Positions 44,577-53,264 of a stretch of DNA of 64,000 nucleotides are shown here, in pieces. Each line of letters opens with the position of its first letter. Within the stretch, counting starts at the first letter, position 1. This DNA comes from an uncultured Verrucomicrobiota bacterium (GTDB lineage Bacteria > Verrucomicrobiota > Verrucomicrobiia > Limisphaerales > UBA9464), in assembly GCA_903916195.1 (NCBI GenBank), contig CAIWVP010000034.1, positions 25,156-89,155 on the forward strand, read 5' to 3'. Under the pieces are notes generated by a model. It was not told where the DNA came from, did no database searches, and saw nothing but the letters and a program-made list of their open reading frames with translations. The translations under genes and the position numbers were made by a program.

Positions 44577-45650
44577 TCACAGGTCCACCCACTGCCGCGT
44601 CTCAGCGGACCGGACGGCGGCATCCATCACCGCTTGGGCGCGCGCGCCGTCGTGGAAGGTCACGGAGCAGGACCGTTGCTCGCGGATCGCGTTCACGAAC
44701 TCGATGGCCTGGTCGTAGCGGAAGGTGACCAGCGGATCGCCGACGCCGGGATCGCGCGGTGAACCGGGCCAGACATGGAACTCGGGCGGGATGACGCGCG
44801 TCTTCAGCCCGGGACCTCCCGCCTTGCCGTACTGGAGCTCGTTCCACTTGCCGGTGGTGAACTCGTACGTGCCCTCGCTGCCGTTGATCTCCACGTAATC
44901 CAGGCTGCGCCAGGACTCGTTGCGGCCGCTCGCGAGCTTCGAGCTCTCCAGCACGCCGCTCGCGCCGTTGCGGAACTCCGCGAGGATCGCCACCCAGTCG
45001 TCGGTGTCGTTCGGCGCACCGCCGCGGACGGGCGTGAGGTTCATCAGGTTCGCGACCAGCCGCTTCATCGGCCCGACGAGCTGGAGCGCGAAGTCGATCC
45101 GATGGCTGAGCATGTCGCCGATCTCACCGGTGCCGGCGAGCTTCTTGACCTGGCGCCAACCGAGGTTGCGCGTGCCCCAGTCCTGCAACCGGCATGAGCG
45201 GAAATGATACGGCGTGCCCATCTCGCCCTGCGCGACCAGATACCGCAGATAACGCATCGCGGGCACGAACTGGTAGGTGAAGGCCGTCATGTGCCGGACG
45301 CCCGCCCGGTCGGCTTCCTCGGCCATGCGGCGGGCCGATGGGGCATCCAGGGCGATCGGTTTCTCGCAAAGGATGTGCTTGCCGGCGCGCGCCGCGGCGA
45401 TGGCGATGTCCGGATGGAGGAAATTCGGGGTCGCGATGATGACGGCATCGACGTCGTCGCGGGTGACGACCTCTTCCCACTTCGTCGAGGCGACCGGAGC
45501 CCCGGTCTGCTGGCGGGCCGTCTCCAAGGTGGCCGGGTTGGAGTCGCACAGGGCGTGGACCCTGACGTCCTTGCAGAGGGCGAGACCCGGGAGATGGTTC
45601 TGGAGGGAGATCCCGCCGGTTCCGACGATAGCGACATTCAGCGTGCTCAT
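44577..45650 (-). CDS. Gfo/Idh/MocA family oxidoreductase
   Basis: A 357-residue NAD(P)-dependent oxidoreductase acting on sugars or sugar derivatives. ATG 45648-45650 gives MSTLNVAIVGTGGISLQNHL with the Rossmann motif GTGGI at 10-14. The family EKP motif is at 96-98 in HILCEKPIALD, and the Lys takes part in catalysis. The C-terminal beta-sheet domain includes GEIGDMLSHRIDFALQLVG, with the His expected for substrate binding. An upstream in-frame start at 45713 is unlikely since it only adds a non-family stretch. It lies 103 bases downstream of the truncated SAM-hydrolase remnant, on the same strand. Confidence 0.93.
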   Translation of the reverse strand: MSTLNVAIVGTGGISLQNHLPGLALCKDVRVHALCDSNPATLETARQQTGAPVASTKWEEVVTRDDVDAVIIATPNFLHPDIAIAAARAGKHILCEKPIALDAPSARRMAEEADRAGVRHMTAFTYQFVPAMRYLRYLVAQGEMGTPYHFRSCRLQDWGTRNLGWRQVKKLAGTGEIGDMLSHRIDFALQLVGPMKRLVANLMNLTPVRGGAPNDTDDWVAILAEFRNGASGVLESSKLASGRNESWRSLDYVEINGSEGTYEFTTGKWNELQYGKAGGPGLKTRVIPPEFHVWPGSPRDPGVGDPLVTFRYDQAIEFVNAIREQRSCSVTFHDGARAQAVMDAAVRSAETRQWVDL

Positions 45651-45753
45651 GAGGTGCACCGACGCTACGAGCGCACCGGTCCGCCGCACAAGCGCGTCTA
45701 TCGACCACTGCATCCACCGACCACGGGACCACCTCGGGACCGGTCAGCGTTTC

Positions 45754-46095
45754 TCAGGCCGCCGGATCTCGATACTCCAGCGGGACCGCTCGCCACTCCG
45801 TGCCGACCCCGGGATCGACCCCGTTTACGAACACCGTCCCGGCCGGCCGATATGAGGTGGTCTGTTTCAACCGGAACGAGGCTTCCCGGATGCCGTACGC
45901 CGGGATCTCGTGCGTGAGGTCGAACCACGACAGGCGGGGATCCTCGCCGCGGGCGACGCCCTTCATCGCGGACACCGCGCGATCCTTGAGGCCGAAGTCC
46001 TCCTGGAAGACCAGCGTCGCACCATCGACCGCGAAAGCCACCGCGGGCAGGAGCAGGTCGAGGAAGGCGACACAGGACGGGTTCGGGCGGGTCAT
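45754..46095 (-). pseudogene. truncated SAM hydroxide adenosyltransferase (DUF62) remnant
   Basis: Only 113 residues remain of a family of about 260-300. ATG 46093-46095 opens a signal-like segment (CVAFLDLLLPAVAFAVDG). Then ATLVFQEDFGLKDRAVSAMKG, SWFDLTHEIPAYGIREASFRL and TVFVNGVDPGVGTEWRAV follow. These are the N-terminal landmarks of the SAM hydrolase/SAM-dependent halogenase fold, including the Asp of DFGLKD and the DPGVG loop. The chain stops at LEYRDPAA, so the second half of the N-terminal domain and the whole C-terminal barrel are missing. The 103 bases before the next gene are too short to hold the rest in any frame, so I regard it as a 3'-deleted gene. Confidence 0.75.
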
Positions 46096-46133
46096 GGCCC
46101 GGCGCCACCGTCCGGGCGATCCTCCAGCCGCCG

Positions 46134-46601
46134 TCACCTCTCCATCAACGGCGAGAGATTGGTGTTGCGGGCTGCCATCGCGGAGAGCCGCGGGTCGAGC
46201 ACGAGCGCCCGGTGGAGGGAACCGTGGGCCTCTTGATCTTCGCCCAGGATCGCTTGGTAGCAGGCGAGGTGGAAGTTCCACAAAGCGTGGTCTCGGGCCG
46301 AGGCCGGCGCCGCCAGCAAGGCGTCCCGGCAATCGGTGATGCGACCCAGCTGGTAAAGGCAACATCCCCAAGCGATGAACGACTCGGCGCAAGCCCCATC
46401 GGCGCGACACAGTTCGGCGTGCGTCTCGGCCGCTTCTTCCCAGCGCCCGAGCTGGACAAGCAGCACCCCGCGAAGTTCCAGCGTGGGCAGTTCGCCGCGG
46501 AGGGCCGGATCGATCGTCCCGAGCTCCCGCAGCGCCTCTTCCGACATGCCCAGCTCGTGGTAGCCGATGGCGCTCTGAAGGACACGGTTCCAAGCTGGCA
46601 T
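46134..46601 (-). CDS. tetratricopeptide repeat protein
   Basis: A 155-residue helical protein with about four TPR-like units: LQSAIGYHELGMSEEALREL, LELRGVLLVQLGRWEEAAETHAEL, SFIAWGCCLYQLGRITDCRDAL and FHLACYQAILGEDQEAHGSLHRALVLDP. The conserved small and aromatic residues (G-Y, A, L-G) of the TPR consensus are visible. I chose ATG 46599-46601 (MPAWNRVLQS); a GTG six codons upstream is an alternative. TPRs are protein-interaction scaffolds and no partner can be named. It lies 38 bases upstream of the truncated SAM-hydrolase remnant on the same strand. Confidence 0.82.
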   Translation of the reverse strand: MPAWNRVLQSAIGYHELGMSEEALRELGTIDPALRGELPTLELRGVLLVQLGRWEEAAETHAELCRADGACAESFIAWGCCLYQLGRITDCRDALLAAPASARDHALWNFHLACYQAILGEDQEAHGSLHRALVLDPRLSAMAARNTNLSPLMER

Positions 46602-46678
46602 CTGGACACAACCTGCCACGGTTCAGCGCGAGGACAACCGGGCCTGGTGGATGGGCCAGGGCAGGCAGGCCGAGCGGA

Positions 46679-48568
46679 TCACTTCACCGGGAGCACCAGC
46701 ACCTTCAGCCCGGAATGTGCGGTCGTTGCACGGTGCACCCGCTGGGTCGCCTTCTGAAAATCTCCGGGTTTCGCGTAGGCGATGTTGGGCACGAAGGTCT
46801 GGGGATTCCGCTCAACCAACGGGAACCAGGTGCTCTGTACCTGGACCATCACGCGGTGCCCCCGGCGGAAAGTGTGGAGGATGTCGGGCATCGTGAACTC
46901 CACCTTCGCGACTTTGTCCGGCACCATCGGCACCGCCTTCTCGAAACCGTCGCGGAACCTCGACCGCATCACGTCGCCGCGGACCAGTTGCTGATAACCG
47001 CCCATCACGACATGGGCCGGGTTCGGGTCCGGCGCCGGGAATTCAGGATCGTAGACATCGATGAGCTTCACGACCCAATCGGCGTCGGTGCCGGACGTCG
47101 AGACGTTCAAGGCAGCGGTCAAAGGTCCGGCCAAAGTCAGGTCTTCTTCGAGCGGTTCCGTCTGGTAGACCAGCACATCCGGCCTCGACGCGGCGAAGCG
47201 TTGGTCATGGGTCGGATACCCGCGCGGATAGTCGGTGGTGATCTCCATCGTGAACGGCACCGGTCGGGCTGGATCGCTCACGTATTCGTCGAAGGCTTCG
47301 ACACCCTCGGCCGGCACCGAGAAGCCGAGCTTGCCGTCGGCATGGAAGTAGAGGGTCCGGGGCTCGACGGTCTTCGGAGGCCACGCGTCGAAACGCCGCC
47401 ACCGTTGCGTGCCGGTCTCGAACATCTGCGCCTCGGACTGGGTGTGGTTCGTGTCGCCCTTGAGATGGTGCCGGAAGAACGGCAGCTCGATCTTCTCCTG
47501 GTAGTACGCAGAGGTCTTCGCGTGGAACGAGATGTCCCCGAGCTTATCGCCGTCCCGCTTGCCCCAATCGCCGTGCGCCCACGGACCCATGACGAGGGTG
47601 TTCGTGATGCCCGGGTTCTGGCGCTCCGCCGACCGATAGGTCTCGAGCGCACCGAACAGGTCCTCGCCGTCATACCAACCGCCGACCGTCATCACGGCGC
47701 AATGGATATCCTTCAGATGCGGCCGCACATCGCGTGCCTTCCAGAACGAATCGTAGTTCGGATGGGCCAAGAACTCCGTCCACGCCGGGAAGGCGTTTTT
47801 GAACAGTTTGTCGGATTCGCCGAGCGCCCCCATCCGGCGATAGAAATCATGACCGTCTGGCGTCGGGAAGACGAAATGCCGTCCACCGTCGCGCAGCGGG
47901 TCATCGGATTTCTGTTCGAACCAGTAGAAGAACCCGAAGTTCTGGGAGAGGAAGAACGCACCGTTGTGGTGCAGGTCGTCGCCCATGAACCAATCCGATA
48001 TCGGTGCCTGCGGCGAGGCGGCCCTGAGCGCGGGATGCGAGCCGATCATCCCCATCGACGTGTAGAACCCGGGATAGGAGATCCCGAGCATCCCGACGTT
48101 GCCGTTGTTCCGCGGCACGTTCTTCACCAACCATTCGATGGTGTCCCACGCATCCGTGCTCTCGTCGGTGTCCTTCGGGCCCTTGCCCTCGATGAACGGG
48201 CGGACATGCTGGAAGGTCCCCTCCGAGGCGTGGCGCCCGCGGACGTCCTGTGCCGCGAGGATGAATCCGTCCTTCGCCAGGGTCTCGAACGATCCGCTCG
48301 GATCGCTGTAGCGATCAGCCCCGTATGGTTTCAGGGCATAGGGAGTCCGCGTGAGCAGGACCGGGAAATTCGTTGATTCATCCTTCGGCACGAAGACGCG
48401 CGTGAAGAGCTTCACGCCGTCGCGCATCGGTATCCGGTGCTCGGACTTGGTGTAGTGCTCAGCGAGCCAAGCCGCCGTCGCGTCCACCTTCTTGTCCTCG
48501 GCGGCCACGGACGAGATCGCGGCGAGACCGACCAAGACACATCGCTGGAAGAGCAGGGAAAGCGACAT
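46679..48568 (-). CDS. CocE/NonD family S15 hydrolase
   Basis: A 629-residue secreted serine hydrolase of the X-Pro dipeptidyl-peptidase/cocaine esterase type. ATG 48566-48568 precedes a signal peptide (LFQRCVLVGLAAISSVAA). The alpha/beta-hydrolase domain starts with HRIPMRDGVKLFTRVFVPKD; the nucleophile is Ser164 in LGISYPGFYTS; GGWYDGEDLFGALETY and GPWAHGDWG give the Asp and His. The C-terminal jelly-roll (about 440-629; VSTSGTDADWVVKLIDVYDP, GHRVMVQVQSTWFPLVERNP) is characteristic. It may act as esterase, amidase or peptidase on extracellular substrates. Confidence 0.92.
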   Translation of the reverse strand: MSLSLLFQRCVLVGLAAISSVAAEDKKVDATAAWLAEHYTKSEHRIPMRDGVKLFTRVFVPKDESTNFPVLLTRTPYALKPYGADRYSDPSGSFETLAKDGFILAAQDVRGRHASEGTFQHVRPFIEGKGPKDTDESTDAWDTIEWLVKNVPRNNGNVGMLGISYPGFYTSMGMIGSHPALRAASPQAPISDWFMGDDLHHNGAFFLSQNFGFFYWFEQKSDDPLRDGGRHFVFPTPDGHDFYRRMGALGESDKLFKNAFPAWTEFLAHPNYDSFWKARDVRPHLKDIHCAVMTVGGWYDGEDLFGALETYRSAERQNPGITNTLVMGPWAHGDWGKRDGDKLGDISFHAKTSAYYQEKIELPFFRHHLKGDTNHTQSEAQMFETGTQRWRRFDAWPPKTVEPRTLYFHADGKLGFSVPAEGVEAFDEYVSDPARPVPFTMEITTDYPRGYPTHDQRFAASRPDVLVYQTEPLEEDLTLAGPLTAALNVSTSGTDADWVVKLIDVYDPEFPAPDPNPAHVVMGGYQQLVRGDVMRSRFRDGFEKAVPMVPDKVAKVEFTMPDILHTFRRGHRVMVQVQSTWFPLVERNPQTFVPNIAYAKPGDFQKATQRVHRATTAHSGLKVLVLPVK

Positions 48569-48697
48569 ATGCAAGGTTTCGACGGAAAGCCCGGGAACCG
48601 CAAGCGGAACCCGGGCTCGACCACTGACTCCAAACCGTTCCGGATGGATCGATGTCCATCCGACCCGACACCGGGCTATCGCCCGAGCTTCCTGTGA

Positions 48698-50851
48698 TCA
48701 GGCAGGCCCCTTGGCGCCCGCCGAGGCCGGCTGGGCCTTGTAATGGGATGCGTAGTAGCGGTTCTGATAATAATGATAGCTGTAGTAGTAGCTATCTTTA
48801 CCTTCGAAGTCGATGTCGTTGAGGATGATACCGATCAGGTTGATACCAGCATCCTGGACGCGTTGGACCGAGCGGCGCGCATGTTCGCGCCGGATCTTGT
48901 TGAACTTGGTCACGAACATGATGCCGTCGCACATCGCGCCGACCACGAGGGGGTCGGCCACCGCGGAAACCGGCGGGCAATCGAGGACGACGCGATCATA
49001 GCGGGCCGAGGCCTCCTCGAGGAAATCCAGCATCCTCTTGGAGCTGAGCAACTCGGAAGGGTTGGTCGGCATGGCACCGCAGCAGACGACGTCCAGGTTG
49101 GGCACCTCGGACGGGATCACGATCTCCTCGATCGTCCGGTCCCGGCTCGAGAGATAGGCGGTCAGGCCCACCTGACTCTTCAGCTGGAACGCCTTATGGA
49201 TCGACGGACGACGAAGATCGGCGTCCACCAGCAAGGTCTTCAGCCCGGTCTGCGCGGTCACGATCGCGAAATTGGACGCGACCAGCGATTTCCCTTCGGA
49301 AGGAATCGTGCTCGTGACGACGATGGTGCGTAGTTTATCCGCATTCCGCACGAGCGAGACCGCCGCGCGGAGTGTGCGGAAGCCTTCCGCAGCGCTGGAT
49401 GTCGGATGGATGTGGGATTGAAGATCGCGTTCTGCGACGCTGGTAGATTTGATGGTCGGGATGTATCCCAGAAGTGGCAGCCGGAGATAGTTCTCGACGT
49501 CCTCCTGACTCTTGATCGAGTCGTCGAGGAAGTTCGTGAAGAACGCCAACATCAGCGCCACGGCAAGCCCGCCGAACATGCTGCCAGCCAGGATCAACGG
49601 TCTGTTGGGTCGGATCGGCTTGAGCGGAGTGGTCGCCTTGTCGACCACGAACATGGTCTGCTGTGTGTCCTTCGAGATGAGATCGTACTCTTTCGATTTC
49701 TGGAGCACGAGCTGGTACATCATCTCAGACCGCTCCTTCTTGCGGTTGAGCACATCGAACTTCGTCTTCGCGATGCTGAGCTCGGTCATCTTTTGTTCGG
49801 CCTTCATCAAAGCGTCCTTCGCCTGCTGCTCTTTCTGGACCTCGATGCGGGCCGAGGACTGAAGGCTTTCGAAAGCCCTTTGGGACTCTTCCTTGAGGTG
49901 TTCCTGGTCCCCGGCGATGACGCCGACCATCTCCTGGACCTTGGGATGCTTGTCGCGGTACCGGGTCCGGAAACCTTTCAACAGCGACTGGCTCTCCGTG
50001 AGCTTCAACTTGATCTGCCGGACGCTCGGGTCCTCGGTGATGATACCGAGCTCGCTGAGATCGTTTCCTTTGCTCATCCAAAGCGTCGCCTCCTCAAGAC
50101 GTTTCTGGACGGCGGCGACCACGGTGCTTTGGGCACCCAGACGTTCCGCTGCGGCACGGAGCGCCGCGGCATCGACGTTCTCGGTGGTCTGCTTCTGGTC
50201 CTCCACAAGGGAGATCATCCCGGTCTTCTGCCGATATATCTGGAGGCTCTGGATCGCGGCGGTGAGGTCCGCCTCTTGCGCGGTCGCTTCCTGTTGCAGC
50301 ATGTGGAAGCCATACATCGCCTTCAAAGTCTTCCGGTCGATGTTCTGCTGGAGGAACAGTTCGAGCAACGTGTTGGCCATGTTCTCGGCTGTCCGGGGGT
50401 TCGGATGGTTTGCCTGGACCTCGACCAACCGGGTGAGGCGTATCGGGACGATTCTGATGTCTTCCAGTACAGCCTTGGTCTTGTCCATGGCCCTTTTGTA
50501 GCGATCGTCGTCTTCCAGGCGCAGTTTCGCGACGAGTGATTCGATCAGTGTCCGCGAGACCATGTTCTTGTACTGCGTCTGGAGATATTCCATGTCCTTG
50601 TTCCCCATCGAGATAACGTCCTTGACGGAGAGGACGCCGGCGGTCTCGGGGTCTATCTGCAACCGGGCGACCCCTTGGTAGATCGGGGTGGCACGGAAGG
50701 AATACACGACGCCCAGCAAGACGAAGGAAAGGAAGACGGCGATGATGAGCCACCGGCGCTCGAGGACGACAAACCAATAATCACGTAATTGGGTCGGGTT
50801 GGCGCTTTCGGACCCCGGTTCCTGGCTCTTGGCACTCAGATTATCTTCCAT
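48698..50851 (-). CDS. Wzc-like polysaccharide co-polymerase/tyrosine autokinase
   Basis: A 717-residue inner-membrane protein that controls chain length and export of an exopolysaccharide. A Wzz domain at about 20-145 has its first membrane helix at 33-50; a long periplasmic coiled coil follows (about 180-400), and the second helix is at 418-438. The cytoplasmic BY-kinase domain has Walker A STIPSEGKS at 514-522 (Lys521), A' LLVDADLRRPS and B RVVLDCPPVSAVAD. The tail holds nine Tyr within about 20 residues (SYYYSYHYYQNRYYASHY), the autophosphorylation cluster. It is the last gene of a three-gene operon; the Wza-like gene ends 11 bases before its start. Confidence 0.94.
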   Translation of the reverse strand: MEDNLSAKSQEPGSESANPTQLRDYWFVVLERRWLIIAVFLSFVLLGVVYSFRATPIYQGVARLQIDPETAGVLSVKDVISMGNKDMEYLQTQYKNMVSRTLIESLVAKLRLEDDDRYKRAMDKTKAVLEDIRIVPIRLTRLVEVQANHPNPRTAENMANTLLELFLQQNIDRKTLKAMYGFHMLQQEATAQEADLTAAIQSLQIYRQKTGMISLVEDQKQTTENVDAAALRAAAERLGAQSTVVAAVQKRLEEATLWMSKGNDLSELGIITEDPSVRQIKLKLTESQSLLKGFRTRYRDKHPKVQEMVGVIAGDQEHLKEESQRAFESLQSSARIEVQKEQQAKDALMKAEQKMTELSIAKTKFDVLNRKKERSEMMYQLVLQKSKEYDLISKDTQQTMFVVDKATTPLKPIRPNRPLILAGSMFGGLAVALMLAFFTNFLDDSIKSQEDVENYLRLPLLGYIPTIKSTSVAERDLQSHIHPTSSAAEGFRTLRAAVSLVRNADKLRTIVVTSTIPSEGKSLVASNFAIVTAQTGLKTLLVDADLRRPSIHKAFQLKSQVGLTAYLSSRDRTIEEIVIPSEVPNLDVVCCGAMPTNPSELLSSKRMLDFLEEASARYDRVVLDCPPVSAVADPLVVGAMCDGIMFVTKFNKIRREHARRSVQRVQDAGINLIGIILNDIDFEGKDSYYYSYHYYQNRYYASHYKAQPASAGAKGPA

Positions 50852-50862
50852 AGGATCAACGG

Positions 50863-51453
50863 TCAGAATGTGGATTCACCGACGTTCACGACATCTCCGT
50901 GCTCCAAGATTACCTTTTTGCCGTTCTCGGCGAGCTTCTGCAGCCCGTCATAGGAGTACTTCATGCTCTCTCCGGTCTTGTTGTTCCGGACCTTGATGTC
51001 CTTCTTGTTGGCCAAACGCGTGAAATCTCCGGCAGCGCCTATCGCCTCGACGACATCGATCAGATGGTCGGGCGGGATCTCGACCTTGCCAGGCCGGCCC
51101 ACCTGCCCGGTGACGGTGACGTATTGGACATCGTACTGCTTCACCTCGACGCTCACCTCCGGGTTCACGAAGTAGTCTTTGTCGAGGATGTCGCGGATCT
51201 CTTTCTCGACCTCCGCCGTGGTCTTGCCACCGACTTTGATCTCCTTGACGAACGTGTAATTGATGAATCCGTCGGCGTTCACCTTCTTCTCCGCGGTCAT
51301 CTCTTGTTCGTTGTACACCCTGATGAAGAGGAGATCGTTGGGGACGATCTTCCGGGCGGTGTCGGCTGCTCCTGCCCGCATAAATGCCAGCGAGGCAAGG
51401 ACCAGCAGGATCCATAGGCCGGCCCTTGGATAAGTCGTTTGGATTGTTCTCAT
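50863..51453 (-). CDS. Wza-like polysaccharide export protein
   Basis: A 196-residue exported protein with signal peptide (AGLWILLVLASLAFMRAGA). The Poly_export domain reads KIVPNDLLFIRVYNEQEMTAEKKVNADGFINYTFVKEIKVGGKTTAEVEKEIRDIL at 35-90, followed by one SLBB domain: VTVTGQVGRPGKVEIPPDHLIDVVEAIGAAGDF. Wza proteins form the outer-membrane exit for capsule or exopolysaccharide. It is shorter than E. coli Wza (379 residues) and lacks the C-terminal outer-membrane helix and further SLBB domains, so it may need the beta-barrel protein encoded upstream. The two genes are only 3 bases apart. Confidence 0.92.
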   Translation of the reverse strand: MRTIQTTYPRAGLWILLVLASLAFMRAGAADTARKIVPNDLLFIRVYNEQEMTAEKKVNADGFINYTFVKEIKVGGKTTAEVEKEIRDILDKDYFVNPEVSVEVKQYDVQYVTVTGQVGRPGKVEIPPDHLIDVVEAIGAAGDFTRLANKKDIKVRNNKTGESMKYSYDGLQKLAENGKKVILEHGDVVNVGESTF

Positions 51454-51456
51454 AGT

Positions 51457-52881
51457 TCAAAAACCGACCGCGACACGAAGAGCTACGATATGGTTGTCGT
51501 ACGGGATCAACGGATGGAGCGATGCATAGGCGGCGTCCCGGAAATCGAGCGAGAAGCTCTCATACTGATATGAGACCGTCCCGGACAACCACAAGAACGG
51601 TTGGTAGACGAGGCCCGCCCCGAGGGTCAATGTCCGATCGGATCGCCCCGCGTTGCCCAGGACCCCCTTATAGGTGGCATTCCCGAGGCGATCGAAGATG
51701 ACCTGTCCACTGGCATCCGTGGCCAAGACCGGCAAGGTCGTCGGGATATCGCCGTAATCGGAACCGTTGAGGGCGACGTTCCCTTGGATCGACCACTTGC
51801 CGCTGTTGCCGACGACCTGCACCGCCGTGATGCCCACAGAATCGTAGGTCAACCCTTGGGAACTGATCTGCGGTGAGACATCGGTCCGGCGGCTGTAGTT
51901 GAGCGCGATCTGTGTCTTGGGTCGGGGCACGTAGGCCAGGCTGGCCTCGACCGCCGGGGTCCCGGAACCCGAGGCATTGCTGGCCCCTGCGAAATCACGC
52001 GTCTCGTATCCGAATTTGACCGTCCCCGTGATCTTCGCCGTGAACTCGCCCCGCAGACCGACATAGCCTCCATAGAACGTCGAATGAGGCCCTTTGGGCT
52101 GGGAGTCAATGTTGGGGTTCACCGCGGTCTGTCCATAGTGCCCTTCCGAGAACAAGGCGACTTTCGCGGTCATCTTGTAGCTGGTGCCCAACGAACCTCT
52201 CCATGTGTTGTAGTCGAGCAGCGGGGTCCCCTGTTGATAGTCGGTCTCGCTGTTGGAAGCGCTTATGTAGATATCAGTCTTCCCGCTCGAATCGTAGGTC
52301 AACTTGTAATCGTCCGACCAAGACCTGCGCTTGATCAATGTCCCTGAGGTGCCCGCGTACAGGGAACCTCCCAAGAGGCCGGATAGGTAATCCAGTTGGC
52401 TTTTCCCGGAAAGCTTGAGCCGGCTGCGCTCCAGTTCGGCCCGGAACCGGATGTGCTCCTGGGATGTGTCGGCATAGGAGTGGTCGAGGTTGGCCACTTG
52501 GTCGTGGACGACCTCGAGCGAAAGCAGATTCGCGCCGCCTGCACCAAAGTTGATCCGTGCGCCGGGGCTCAACGTGGTGACGAGGTCGCTCTCTTGCCGA
52601 CGGATGACCGAGCTGTTCGTCGTGGCAGGTCCAAGAACCGGAGTCCCGGCCAGGTCGAATCCCAGCAGCGGTCTATAAATCTGGCTCGACGTGACGGAAT
52701 TGTTCCCGAACGTCAAGTTGTCGGTGTACATCTCGGTCAGGGCGAACTGCGGCTTGAGGCTGAACCGCCCCCAACTGAAGTTGAGGATATCTTCAGCATC
52801 CACCCCCAACGCCGGTACCGCCGACAACACCAGTCCGGAAAGCACGAAACAGGCGCAGCGTTTGGATCCAATATCGCTCAT
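51457..52881 (-). CDS. outer-membrane beta-barrel protein of the polysaccharide operon
   Basis: A 474-residue outer-membrane protein. ATG 52879-52881 opens a signal peptide (CACFVLSGLVLSAVPALG). The mature N-terminus FSLKPQFALTEMYTDNLTF is typical of beta-barrel proteins in exopolysaccharide operons (EpsL/BBP2 type). Alternating strands with aromatic girdles run to the end (VALRVAVGF), ending in Phe as barrels do. Because the Wza-like partner is short, this barrel could supply the outer-membrane pore. An upstream extension in frame to 53220 lacks coding features and was rejected. First gene of the operon with the Wza- and Wzc-like genes. Confidence 0.85.
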   Translation of the reverse strand: MSDIGSKRCACFVLSGLVLSAVPALGVDAEDILNFSWGRFSLKPQFALTEMYTDNLTFGNNSVTSSQIYRPLLGFDLAGTPVLGPATTNSSVIRRQESDLVTTLSPGARINFGAGGANLLSLEVVHDQVANLDHSYADTSQEHIRFRAELERSRLKLSGKSQLDYLSGLLGGSLYAGTSGTLIKRRSWSDDYKLTYDSSGKTDIYISASNSETDYQQGTPLLDYNTWRGSLGTSYKMTAKVALFSEGHYGQTAVNPNIDSQPKGPHSTFYGGYVGLRGEFTAKITGTVKFGYETRDFAGASNASGSGTPAVEASLAYVPRPKTQIALNYSRRTDVSPQISSQGLTYDSVGITAVQVVGNSGKWSIQGNVALNGSDYGDIPTTLPVLATDASGQVIFDRLGNATYKGVLGNAGRSDRTLTLGAGLVYQPFLWLSGTVSYQYESFSLDFRDAAYASLHPLIPYDNHIVALRVAVGF

Positions 52882-53264
52882 CACGGTTGTGGTACAGAGG
52901 GTCGGCTTCAGCACGGTCGTTCGGAATGCGGTCTGTCGCCGGACGCACGGCTTGCGACAGATCTTTGTGTTGGCCCATCGGTTGAACACACGGCCGCGCT
53001 TTGAACGTTCAAAAGCCTCTGCCCATCTTGGAAAATAGCCTCGGCCAAGTAAACCCCATAAATCTCGGCAAAACATCCGCAGCGCTGCGGAACTCATCCT
53101 AGCAGTTCTCGAACCAAAACCCCGGTTCCGTCCGGAAGAGGCAGGCCGCTTGGGCTGACGGGACACCCGTCGTCGTGGGTCACACTGCTCTTTCGTGGGT
53201 TGGGCCGATGCAAGGGTCAAATACTCGTTGTCTCCGGGTGGTCGGTCCCTAAGTTCGGTCTGCG
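52882..53264. other. 383-base divergent intergenic region upstream of the polysaccharide operon
   Basis: No gene supported. This AT-richer stretch separates the polysaccharide operon (minus) from the thymidylate-kinase-like pair (plus). It contains a perfect 14-bp palindrome at 53000-53013; I could not assign clear -35/-10 boxes. Confidence 0.55.
53000..53013. promoter_or_regulatory. perfect 14-bp palindrome, candidate operator
   Basis: TTTGAACGTTCAAA is self-complementary and lies 119-132 bases upstream of the beta-barrel start codon and 252 bases upstream of the first kinase start. Its place in the divergent promoter region suits a regulator of exopolysaccharide synthesis. Confidence 0.45.

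Noticed and set aside
45754..46611. A 285-residue minus-strand frame as one gene
   Set aside because: Only the part after ATG 46093-46095 resembles a family; the upstream part overlaps the better-supported TPR gene in another frame.
53000..53013. TTTGAACGTTCAAA as an SOS (LexA) box
   Set aside because: Known GAAC/GTTC-type boxes have four bases between the arms; here the arms touch, and no SOS gene is adjacent.
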